Notes: a model not told the origin generated them from the letters alone. Positions 13,463 through 18,872 are shown, counted from the stretch's first letter. The stretch: DNA of 26,132 bases from a virus (IMGVR_UViG_3300024320_000036:1-26132), one strand, 5' to 3'. Translations and numbers: made by a program.

Positions 13463-13882
13463 ATGAAAACGAAACAATTGATATTAGCACTTGCACTTGG
13501 CCTAGTTTCAAACCTGTCCGGCAATGCCTCTGAAATCGTCGCAGCAACCCTTATCCTGGAAGCGGGCGGTGAGTATTCAACTGGCTCAATGGAAGCCGTC
13601 AATGAAGTTATAAGGAACCGTGCGGCCAAGCGCAAGCTTACGACCCGGCAAGTGTGCTTGCAACGTAAACAGTTCAGTTGCTGGAACAGCGGAAGGATTG
13701 AGCAGTTGCTAGCCAAAGCAAAGCGGCACCCACGATTCAATGAGGCCCTAGCCATTGTAAACGGGAAGCCTACGAATTATACTGGCGGGGCAGATCACTA
13801 CCACGCAGACTACTGCAATCCATATTGGGCAAGCTCGATGAAAAAGACTTGCATTATAGGCAAACATATCTTCTATAAGTAA
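13463..13882 (+). CDS. SleB-like cell-wall hydrolase (endolysin candidate) with signal peptide
   Basis: A 139-residue protein. Residues 1-23 form a signal peptide or signal anchor (basic start, then LILALALGLVSNLSGNAS). The rest matches the Hydrolase_2/SleB family of lytic enzymes: ATLILEAGGEYSTGSMEAVNEVIRNRA with likely catalytic Glu33, VCLQRKQFSCWN, and the C-terminal GADHYHADYCNPYWASSMKKT. The enzyme should cleave peptidoglycan glycan strands. Export by the host Sec system would put it in the periplasm, as with signal-arrest-release endolysins. Small membrane peptides follow immediately (13892 and 14011), which suggests a lysis cassette located among early-type genes. The leader lacks a Shine-Dalgarno sequence. 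Confidence 0.85.
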   Translation: MKTKQLILALALGLVSNLSGNASEIVAATLILEAGGEYSTGSMEAVNEVIRNRAAKRKLTTRQVCLQRKQFSCWNSGRIEQLLAKAKRHPRFNEALAIVNGKPTNYTGGADHYHADYCNPYWASSMKKTCIIGKHIFYK

Positions 13883-13891
13883 AAACAAACC

Positions 13892-13996
13892 ATGAAAAGA
13901 CTGACAGACAATCAAATCCTAGCAATCTGCACGGTTGCAAGCACGCTCACAGCAATCATATGCGCCATTTATGGCCTCTACAGGTTGCAACTCTAA
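13892..13996 (+). CDS. 34-residue single-span membrane peptide (holin-type candidate)
   Basis: MKRLTDNQILAICTVASTLT followed by AIICAIYGLYRLQL: a short charged N-terminus, one hydrophobic span (about residues 9-30) and a basic end. It begins nine bases after the hydrolase stop and is followed by another membrane protein. Pinholin-like or membrane accessory roles in lysis fit the position, but nothing in the sequence proves this. Confidence 0.55.
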   Translation: MKRLTDNQILAICTVASTLTAIICAIYGLYRLQL

Positions 13997-14010
13997 CCCA
14001 ACGACAAACA

Positions 14011-14202
14011 ATGAAAATCATTATTATATTATACATCGCAGCTTCGGCCCTTGCGCTGGGCTTTCTAAGTCACGACTTGAACCGGGCAGAAAGTAACATT
14101 GAGATACTGGCCAAAGTGATAAAGAATCACGAAGACAGCCTATCGGACCATCGAACCGTCATTTTAGGTCTTTTGGACAAGCGCAACAACTCATTCATGT
14201 AA
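14011..14202 (+). CDS. Membrane-anchored coiled-coil protein (spanin-like candidate)
   Basis: A 63-residue protein starting MKIIIILYIAASALALGFLS (one N-terminal membrane span), followed by a hydrophilic helix (HDLNRAESNIEILAKVIKNH and onward) of coiled-coil character. An open frame extends upstream to 13960, but the start at 14011 gives the clean membrane anchor. This design (short anchor plus periplasmic coiled coil) is seen in inner-membrane spanins and in holin partners. It lies in the putative lysis group. Confidence 0.6.
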   Translation: MKIIIILYIAASALALGFLSHDLNRAESNIEILAKVIKNHEDSLSDHRTVILGLLDKRNNSFM

Positions 14203-14209
14203 ACAGCAA

Positions 14210-14380
14210 ATGCAAGACATTACCGAACGTTTAAACCTAGCGAAAATCCTAATCAGAAACACGCTAGCATCTCACCAGGGAACACCGGAAACGGCTGTGA
14301 CATATGCAGTCAGGCAATTAGACTTGCCGCCGGACGTTTCACATTCTCTCATTCAATACGCCAACCAATTAAACAAATAA
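14210..14380 (+). CDS. Small helical protein, unknown
   Basis: A 56-residue protein (MQDITERLNLAKILIRNTLA and onward, ending QYANQLNK). Its stop overlaps the start of the next gene (TAATG), so the two are coupled. No family recognised. Confidence 0.5.
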   Translation: MQDITERLNLAKILIRNTLASHQGTPETAVTYAVRQLDLPPDVSHSLIQYANQLNK

Positions 14381-14847
14381 TGAACACACTAGACATAGCA
14401 GGAAATCAAAGCCAAGTATCAAGCTGCATGGGCTTCTTAGCCTCAGGGGCAGCCCGGGACGCATACCATAGGCTTCTAAAGGAAAGCACAGCAGGGCAGA
14501 GCAAGGGCGAGCAACGCAAGGCCGTTTTTGTTCGCCATACTAAAGCAGATCGCAAGCGCATGGCCAAAGCGGCGGCGGAAAGGGTAAACAATGGGGAGTC
14601 ATGGCAACACGTTGCCGCCGGCTATCCTTTGAGCGCAGACTCTATCAGGCGCAACGCAGTTGCCTTTGGATACTATAAGCCAAGGCAAAAGGCAAGTGAG
14701 ATGGAAGCGCAACGTGCAATCTACGACCAGCAAGCGCAAGAAGTGCTTGAGCTAGCTGTCGACGGCGTCACACAAGCGCAAGCAATGGCCAAGGTGGGCA
14801 TAAGCGAAAACGCATTTTACCAAGCAATAGAAAGGGCAAAGCGATAA
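14380..14847 (+). CDS. DNA-binding protein with two helix-turn-helix segments
   Basis: A 155-residue basic protein. Residues about 75-95 (SWQHVAAGYPLSADSIRRNAVAFGY) and 126-152 (VDGVTQAQAMAKVGISENAFYQAIERAK) each read as a helix-turn-helix of the transposase/resolvase kind. It overlaps its downstream neighbour (ATAATGACG), which carries a related motif. These two are the best transcription-regulator candidates in the rightward block, though a structural DNA-binding role is not excluded. Confidence 0.65.
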   Translation: MNTLDIAGNQSQVSSCMGFLASGAARDAYHRLLKESTAGQSKGEQRKAVFVRHTKADRKRMAKAAAERVNNGESWQHVAAGYPLSADSIRRNAVAFGYYKPRQKASEMEAQRAIYDQQAQEVLELAVDGVTQAQAMAKVGISENAFYQAIERAKR

Positions 14848-15107
14848 TGACGGGAAGCATGATAGCAAGCGCAGTTCGATATATGGAAAGCATCAAGGAT
14901 AAGGTGCCGCCAGCATACGAGGAGGCAATCACCGTCAAGCCCGGCACGACCCATCTGAAAACTTTAGGTCTCGACCCTCACAAAATGGTCAAGGATGTGA
15001 ATAAGCTGAAGGCAAAGGGGATGACGGTAAAGGATGCTTGCGAGCAAGTCGGCATGACTAGGGCGCAATACTACAAAACTAAGAAAGGAATCACAAACAA
15101 GAAATGA
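14847..15107 (+). CDS. Small helix-turn-helix protein
   Basis: An 86-residue basic protein; GMTVKDACEQVGMTRAQYYKTKKG near the C-terminus is a helix-turn-helix similar in pattern to the end of the preceding protein. A start at codon 5 (MIASAV) is possible. Its stop overlaps the next start by four bases (ATGA). It may act with the preceding protein in controlling phage genes. Confidence 0.65.
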   Translation: MTGSMIASAVRYMESIKDKVPPAYEEAITVKPGTTHLKTLGLDPHKMVKDVNKLKAKGMTVKDACEQVGMTRAQYYKTKKGITNKK

Positions 15108-15316
15108 AAACCATACAGCAATACCGAAAGGACAACCCGCACCTGTCAGAAGAGCAGATGCACTCTGCTTACCACGTGACAGAGATTGATGCGCCTGAGT
15201 TCGCCGTGAGCGGCTTCACGCTCATTGCGCCCGGTAGGTGTCTCGCTATCCATGGAAGCGGCAATATAGCCCCTTTACGGCTCAAGGGGAGCTATGGTGA
15301 CGCGAGCGCAAGGTAG
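15104..15316 (+). CDS. Hypothetical protein at end of small-gene operon
   Basis: A 70-residue protein (MKTIQQYRKDNPHLSEEQMHSAYHVTEIDAPEFAVSG and onward). No family recognised. It is the last gene of a coupled set; a promoter and an RNA-rich region follow directly. Confidence 0.55.
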   Translation: MKTIQQYRKDNPHLSEEQMHSAYHVTEIDAPEFAVSGFTLIAPGRCLAIHGSGNIAPLRLKGSYGDASAR

Positions 15317-15329
15317 TGTGTTATAATGC

Positions 15330-15358
15330 TTGACAAGTTTAAGAAACTTATTTAATAC
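15330..15358 (+). promoter_or_regulatory. Strong sigma70-like promoter
   Basis: -35 TTGACA (15330-15335), a 17-bp spacer, and -10 TAATAC (15353-15358); transcription would start near 15365. It is the best sigma70 match seen in the window and lies just ahead of a small RNA candidate and the GIY-YIG endonuclease. Confidence 0.75.
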
Positions 15359-15364
15359 ATTCAA

Positions 15365-15471
15365 TCATAGCAGCAATGCTACCGTGTCGCGACGGATCAG
15401 ACCAATTTGCCGCTTGTTTCTACAAGCATTTTAAGGCCTCTTCTAGCGCGACATGGAAGGGGTCTTTTTTT
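15365..15471 (+). ncRNA. Small RNA candidate (promoter to terminator, about 107 nt)
   Basis: Between the 15330 promoter and a terminator, the transcript holds TAGCA-GCAA-TGCTA (GNRA-capped, 15368-15381), a CCG/CGG hairpin around TGTCGCGA, and GCTTG-TTTCTA-CAAGC (15413-15428). It encodes no plausible peptide. If the terminator leaks, it would be the 5' leader of the endonuclease transcript instead. Confidence 0.5.
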
Positions 15472-15584
15472 ATGCCCATACAGTCAGGACATGCAACAAG
15501 GTTCACGTTTTCGGAGTAGCACGATAAACCGAAGTTAGCGAAAGCTAAAGCGATCCATAACCAAAAGACGTAGAGTTTAACCAT
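15420..15584 (-). CDS. Possible 54-residue secreted CxxC protein, antisense
   Basis: On the minus strand an ATG at 15584 opens a frame starting MVKLYVFWLWIALAFANFGL, then SCYSENVNLVACPDCMGIKK and a helix ending EEALKCL. The N-terminus resembles a signal peptide (possible lipobox GLSC) and CPDC a metal or disulfide pair. There is no ribosome site, every neighbour is on the plus strand, and it overlaps the small RNA candidate and structured leader, so it may be fortuitous. Confidence 0.25.
   Translation of the reverse strand: MVKLYVFWLWIALAFANFGLSCYSENVNLVACPDCMGIKKDPFHVALEEALKCL
15433..15471 (+). terminator. Intrinsic terminator
   Basis: Stem AAGGCCTCTTC (15433-15443) pairs with GGAAGGGGTCTT (15455-15466, two G-T pairs) around a 12-base loop, with a run of seven T (15465-15471). 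It closes the small RNA candidate. The same GGAAGGGG could act as a ribosome site for the 15-codon frame at 15472, so the two readings compete. Confidence 0.75.
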
Positions 15585-15810
15585 CCGAAAGGACAGGAAA
15601 AGCTATCCCGCTCTCTACGCAGGGGAAACCTAGACGAAGCTCTAACGGCCATCGACACTGGAGACTAGGATACGCTGATACCCTCTTAGTAACGTTTACC
15701 GAAACGAGGACTTTCCGGCAATGAGATTTAAGACCTCATCAAAGTGACCTCACCCTCGCTTATAGGGGAAACCGTATCTAAAGATAACAAGCCTCGAACT
15801 GGAGACGAAA
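15510..15810 (+). ncRNA. Highly structured leader of the GIY-YIG gene with a duplicated RNA motif; possible group I intron core
   Basis: Stems seen: TTCGG/CCGAA (15510-15533), TTAGC-GAAA-GCTAA (15535-15548), CGTAGAG/CTCTACG (15569-15575 with 15613-15619) around TCC-GAAA-GGA, CGTTT-ACCG-AAACG (15693-15706), and ATGAG/CTCAT. A motif AGGGGAAACC, hairpin, ACTGGAGAC occurs twice (15621-15665 and 15764-15806) with different but paired hairpins (TAGA/TCTA; TATC/GATA). GNRA loops, a GGAGACTAGGATACG stretch like the group I R element, and an adjacent homing endonuclease suggest a group I intron. I could not close a complete P3-P7 fold: the best P7 partner (TATGTCT, 16393-16398) competes with a local hairpin. 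Confidence 0.5.
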
Positions 15811-15814
15811 TCAA

Positions 15815-16372
15815 ATGCACGTATATATTATTGAATGTGGCGAATACCACAAAATAGGACTAGCCGACAGGCCGGAACGAAGGATAAAAGACCTACAAGT
15901 TGGAAACCCTACAAAGTTGAAGCTAGTCCATTCGGTTCGTTACAAAACAAGGCAGCACGCAAGGGGCGTAGAGCAACTAATGCACATTAAGTTAAAGGCC
16001 AACCAAAAACAAGGGGAGTGGTTTTCTGGATCATTAGAATCAATAATACAGGCACTAGGGGAAGTGGAAGATGAGTTCCACATGAAGGGCAGCAAGCAAA
16101 ACTTAGGACGCAAAAAGTTTGCTTGCAAGACCAAGAGAGATATTAAGCGCAGGGAGCTATATCGGAGCATATCAAAATCCACGGACAAGCACGTAACCAT
16201 CGACAGGCGCAACCTACTTCTTCTGCTAACCAAGGGCATAGGGCTTCCAAAATCAGTAGCCGATGTGCTGGAGATACCAATGAAAGGGAACAAGGGTTGG
16301 AAGAAAAGAGTCATAGGATTCAAGATGCCCAGAGAGGTGTTCTTGGCTAACTGCGACCCTTCAATTAAATAA
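15815..16372 (+). CDS. GIY-YIG homing endonuclease (T5orf172/MUG113-type)
   Basis: A 185-residue protein. The GIY-YIG nuclease domain covers about residues 1-90: VYI at 3-5 in the GIY strand, HKIG at 12-15 in the YIG strand, Arg22/Arg23 in the helix, KLKLVHSV, the metal-binding Glu53 in GVEQLMH, and GEWF at 67-70. The pattern is that of the T5orf172/MUG113 subgroup. The C-terminal half is basic (about 100-185, with KRDIKRRELYRS and GWKKRVIGFKMPRE) and probably binds DNA. It directly follows a strongly folded leader, the usual setting of an intron-encoded or intron-derived endonuclease; whether that leader splices is open. Confidence 0.8.
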   Translation: MHVYIIECGEYHKIGLADRPERRIKDLQVGNPTKLKLVHSVRYKTRQHARGVEQLMHIKLKANQKQGEWFSGSLESIIQALGEVEDEFHMKGSKQNLGRKKFACKTKRDIKRRELYRSISKSTDKHVTIDRRNLLLLLTKGIGLPKSVADVLEIPMKGNKGWKKRVIGFKMPREVFLANCDPSIK

Positions 16373-16541
16373 GGATTCCAATGGGTGAAACTATGTCTGG
16401 ACAACAGGACTCACCGATTTGATTGAGACCAAGGGACCAAAGTTTCTTTAGAAACTAGGACGTTTCTTCTTGACCATACAAATAACTTGCCCTAAATCTT
16501 AATTCATCCACCATACAAGACCAATAAAACAAAGAAACACC
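16373..16541 (+). other. Non-coding stretch after the GIY-YIG gene with hairpins and a promoter-like site
   Basis: It holds a hairpin GGTGA/TCACC (16384-16388 with 16411-16415) with an inner GTCTG/CAGGAC, a hairpin AGTTTC-TTTA-GAAACT (16441-16456), and TTGACC (16470-16475) followed 17 bp later by TAAATC. A 13-codon frame at 16381 has an AAGGA ahead but no recognisable product. If an intron is present, its 3' end would lie here. Confidence 0.5.
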
Positions 16542-16928
16542 ATGAAAAAACTAAGTGAAACATATAAAGAACTAGAGATTGCATTTAGCTTTCCTATCAG
16601 GATTAAAGATGCCAATGGTAACTTGACTTACTTCGAGAACAGTGATGGCTTCTGGTGTAGGTATGAGCGTGATGCCGGCGGTTACGTGACTTACTTCGAG
16701 AACAGTGATGGCTTCTGGTGTAGGTATGAGCGTGATGCCGGCGGTTACGTGACTTACTTAGAGGACAGTAATGGCTTCTGGTGTAAGTATGAGTATGATG
16801 CCAAAGGTAACGAGACTTACTACGAGAACAGTGATGGCAAAAAGCAAGGAACTCCACGCTCAGCCAAGACCTGTGACGGTAAAGTCGTAGTAGTCGATGG
16901 AACTAAATACAAACTTCAAGCATTATGA
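16542..16928 (+). CDS. Tandem-repeat protein with YD-like repeats
   Basis: A 128-residue protein built from about 3.5 copies of a 21-residue unit (TYFENSDGFWCRYERDAGGY plus Val), resembling the Tyr/Asp/Gly-rich YD repeats of RHS-type and phage accessory proteins, which form beta-strand arrays. Units 1 and 2 are identical in DNA; unit 3 has diverged; unit 4 is partial. Each full unit holds one Cys and one Trp. A helical N-terminus (MKKLSETYKELEIAFSF) precedes and a short beta tail (GKVVVVDGTKYKLQAL) follows. There is no signal peptide. Function is unknown. Its stop overlaps the start of the next small gene (ATGA). Confidence 0.75.
   Translation: MKKLSETYKELEIAFSFPIRIKDANGNLTYFENSDGFWCRYERDAGGYVTYFENSDGFWCRYERDAGGYVTYLEDSNGFWCKYEYDAKGNETYYENSDGKKQGTPRSAKTCDGKVVVVDGTKYKLQAL
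16625..16836 (+). repeat. 63-bp tandem repeat inside the YD-like gene
   Basis: Units at 16625-16687 and 16688-16750 are identical over 63 bp; 16751-16813 is diverged and 16814-16836 partial. The period is a multiple of three, so copy number can change without frameshift. Confidence 0.95.
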
Positions 16929-17080
16929 AAACAATACCAACAAAAGTAAGCATCCAGTCCGCTAATCCTGACTGGAACCCAATTTTCAATAGCATTCAAG
17001 TTGGCCCCAATGACGAGGCCGCTGGATCTTTTCTGACCATCTACGGAAATGATACGCAAAACAACAAAGATTTTACTTGA
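16925..17080 (+). CDS. Small protein coupled to the repeat protein
   Basis: A 51-residue protein (MKTIPTKVSIQSANPDWNPI and onward, ending NNKDFT). Start and upstream stop overlap as ATGA. A TTGACC promoter-like site overlaps its stop. No family recognised. Confidence 0.5.
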   Translation: MKTIPTKVSIQSANPDWNPIFNSIQVGPNDEAAGSFLTIYGNDTQNNKDFT

Positions 17081-17103
17081 CCATACATAAATAACCCTAT
17101 GGA

Positions 17104-17132
17104 TTGACCATAGTTCTTTCAAATTTTCATTG
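17104..17132 (+). promoter_or_regulatory. Weak promoter candidate before the tRNA-like gene
   Basis: TTGACC at 17104-17109 precedes the tRNA-like gene by about 25 bp, but the -10 region (TCATTG) is poor. The same TTGACCATA start occurs at 16470 and 17077, suggesting a repeated -35-type or regulator motif. Confidence 0.35.
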
Positions 17133-17133
17133 T

Positions 17134-17252
17134 GCCCCATTAGTTTAACGGGTAAAACACCAGCGCAAATCGATATAAGCCGACTAGTAGGCCACTAGTT
17201 GGGATCGATGAGCTTAATGTTGGAGATGCGGGTTCAAATCCCGTATGGGACT
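17134..17252 (+). tRNA. tRNA-like gene with a ~47-nt insertion in the anticodon loop
   Basis: Acceptor GCCCCAT (17134-17140) pairs with ATGGGAC (17245-17251; one C-A mismatch). The D arm is GTTT/AAAC with loop AACGGGTA; the T arm is GCGGG-TTCAAAT-CCCGT (17228-17244). Anticodon-stem halves CCAGC (17160-17164) and GTTGG (17219-17223) are separated by 54 nt instead of 7. The excess folds into ATCGAT/ATCGAT around a 9-bp stem CCGACTAGT-AGGCC-ACTAGTTGG. No simple excision restores U33, so identity is unclear; joining the shared GC would give anticodon UUA. CCA is not encoded. It may be a split or degenerate tRNA, or a tRNA mimic. Confidence 0.55.
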
Positions 17253-17329
17253 GCTCTTTCTGTAGATGCGAAAGCATTGAACAACGAGGCGACAGAACGC
17301 GCCTACAACCTTCGGGAGAGAGAAAGAGG
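17253..17329 (+). promoter_or_regulatory. Folded leader able to hide a ribosome-binding site
   Basis: Directly after the tRNA-like 3' end, CTCTTTCT (17254-17261) pairs perfectly with AGAAAGAG (17321-17328). Inside are ATGC-GAAA-GCAT (17266-17277), GGCG/CGCC (17288-17303) and a UUCG-capped hairpin (17309-17316). The closing strand contains the GAGG of the ribosome site for the 10-codon frame at 17341, so opening of the fold could gate exonuclease translation. Confidence 0.5.
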
Positions 17330-17340
17330 TAAGCACAATA

Positions 17341-17373
17341 ATGAAACTAACTAATCCTAAAACAAAACTATGA
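17341..17373 (+). CDS. 10-codon leader peptide coupled to the exonuclease
   Basis: The frame encodes MKLTNPKTKL with GAGG 11 bases ahead. Its TGA overlaps the exonuclease ATG (ATGA at 17370-17373). The exonuclease has no ribosome site of its own, so translation by coupling is likely. Expression of the peptide itself is unproven. Confidence 0.4.
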   Translation: MKLTNPKTKL

Positions 17374-18131
17374 ACTTAAAAACAAATACCAAAACCGCCC
17401 TCATTGATCTTGAACTTATCTCTTACTCCCATGCGGCTAAGGCTGAGTCAACCGGCACGGGTCTCAAAAGCCTTGTCGAGATGGTAGAGTTTACCATACA
17501 AAGTGTGGTCTCTGCTTGCCGCGCACAGAAGCATTACCTGGTGGTGTCGGGACGCAACAACTTCCGCAAGGTTTTATATCCAGACTACAAAGCCGGGAGA
17601 CGTGAGAAGCCACCTCTCTATGCCCCATTGATGGACAAGCTCAAGGAGTTGAATGCTTCTCGCTGGTGCAAGCACGACCAACTGGAGGCGGATGATCTGC
17701 TTGGTATCATGCTCACCAACGGACGGGTTGAAAACCCAATCCTTTGCAGCATAGATAAAGATTTACTTGGTGTTCCCGGATGGCACTACAACTGGAACAA
17801 GGACGACTGGCCTCGTGAGGTTACGAAGGGTGAGGCAGACCACCATTGGTTGGTTCAGTTGCTCATGGGAGATTCAACCGACAACATTGAGGGGATGAAG
17901 GGTATTGGTATTGCTAAGGCTGAGAAGTTGGTTGCCGCCTACTATGAGAAGACGGGGGTCATGGACGCACCCGTTGCATCAGCAAAAGAAATTTACGAAT
18001 CCGAAGGTTTTAGTCTTGACGCATATACGAAGTGCCTCATGCTCGCCTCTATCTGGAGGTCACCAATGCCACCAGAGCTTTTAGAAAACGAACTTATCTC
18101 GGAGGTGGTGAAGACCATTCCGAGCCTATAA
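17370..18131 (+). CDS. 5'-3' exonuclease / flap endonuclease
   Basis: A 253-residue FEN-family nuclease. Metal-binding residues are in TALIDLEL (Asp13), QLEADDLLG (Glu106, Asp108, Asp109), CSIDKDLLG (Asp129, Asp131) and GDSTDNIEG (Asp168, Asp171). NNFRKVLYPDYKAGR at 63-77 is the conserved substrate-binding region. KGIGIAKAEKL near 177-187 is the helix-3-turn-helix that grips duplex DNA. Like T7 gp6 or T5 D15, it would remove RNA primers and resect ends for recombination. There is no polymerase domain, so it is stand-alone. It heads the replication gene group behind the folded leader and leader peptide. Confidence 0.9.
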   Translation: MNLKTNTKTALIDLELISYSHAAKAESTGTGLKSLVEMVEFTIQSVVSACRAQKHYLVVSGRNNFRKVLYPDYKAGRREKPPLYAPLMDKLKELNASRWCKHDQLEADDLLGIMLTNGRVENPILCSIDKDLLGVPGWHYNWNKDDWPREVTKGEADHHWLVQLLMGDSTDNIEGMKGIGIAKAEKLVAAYYEKTGVMDAPVASAKEIYESEGFSLDAYTKCLMLASIWRSPMPPELLENELISEVVKTIPSL

Positions 18132-18149
18132 ACCAAACCAAACATAAAC

Positions 18150-18467
18150 ATGAACAAACAAGACACACACAGAACACCAAGGCGCGAACGCACACAGCTG
18201 GAGCAAGACTTCAGGGACAAAGCTGCAAACAACTTCTACACTTCTAGGAAGTGTGACAACACTTACTCCGAAGCCCTATACCGTGGTCAGTATATAGCCA
18301 ACAAGTGGGCAGCAGTTAGCGTTCGCACCGCCCACCGCTATGGTTATATGCAAGACATGACCGAAGAGCCTTGCCCATTGACAGCTGAAGCAAAGGATGA
18401 AAGCTACGCCAAGAAACTTATGAGAGGCTATGATGCCCTTGAGGAACTCAACAAAGTTTCACTATAA
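18150..18467 (+). CDS. Hypothetical protein in replication operon
   Basis: A 105-residue, largely helical, charged protein (MNKQDTHRTPRRERTQLEQD and onward). No family recognised. Leader CCAAACCAAACATAAAC has no Shine-Dalgarno sequence and is nearly shared with the next gene. Confidence 0.6.
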   Translation: MNKQDTHRTPRRERTQLEQDFRDKAANNFYTSRKCDNTYSEALYRGQYIANKWAAVSVRTAHRYGYMQDMTEEPCPLTAEAKDESYAKKLMRGYDALEELNKVSL

Positions 18468-18493
18468 ACCAAAACATAAAACAAAACATAAAC

Positions 18494-18871
18494 ATGATTA
18501 TCAGAACAGCAACCTACCCTTACGGCCCCGCCAACAAGATGGACGGAGACACCCTTGTCCAACGTCTACAAGTTGTCGCAGGACGACCACGCTTCGTAGA
18601 TGACTACGTCGGCTCACTATGTGACGGAGATGAATACTGGATTCCGGGTGTCCACATGAAGCCTGGAAGACGCACGGGGGATCAGCTCCTTTCGTGGATG
18701 ACAGACAATGGCATAGACTCTGAGTTTGAGTATGACACAGACATGATGCCAGAGTCTGTTGTCCTATACAACAAGCACGGCCAGACGCTCGTGACCTACC
18801 CATACGGCGAAGCTTGTGTGCGTGAAGCTTGCGAGTTCGTAATGGATCAAGAAGAACGCGACAACAGCTAG
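18494..18871 (+). CDS. Hypothetical protein in replication operon
   Basis: A 125-residue protein (MIIRTATYPYGPANKMDGDTL and onward), with two YPYG motifs and an acidic end. No family is recognised. The leader AAAACATAAAC again lacks a ribosome site. It ends one base before the helicase start. Confidence 0.6.
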   Translation: MIIRTATYPYGPANKMDGDTLVQRLQVVAGRPRFVDDYVGSLCDGDEYWIPGVHMKPGRRTGDQLLSWMTDNGIDSEFEYDTDMMPESVVLYNKHGQTLVTYPYGEACVREACEFVMDQEERDNS

Positions 18872-18872
18872 T

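Noticed and set aside
15472-15519. 15-codon frame MPIQSGHATRFTFSE after the terminator
   Set aside because: It can be read only if the terminator T tract serves as ribosome-site spacer; no homology or downstream continuation is visible.
15923-15928. TAGTCC inside the GIY-YIG gene as the 3' strand of group I P7
   Set aside because: It encodes the conserved KLVHS part of the nuclease domain, and using it would put the splice site inside the gene; coincidence is more likely.
16603-16857. 84-codon minus-strand frame rich in His/Arg/Ser
   Set aside because: It is the antisense of the 63-bp repeats in the YD-like gene.
17253-17329. Hammerhead or twister ribozyme
   Set aside because: The CUGANGA/GAAA core order of hammerheads and the twister consensus are absent; it is better read as a regulatory leader.
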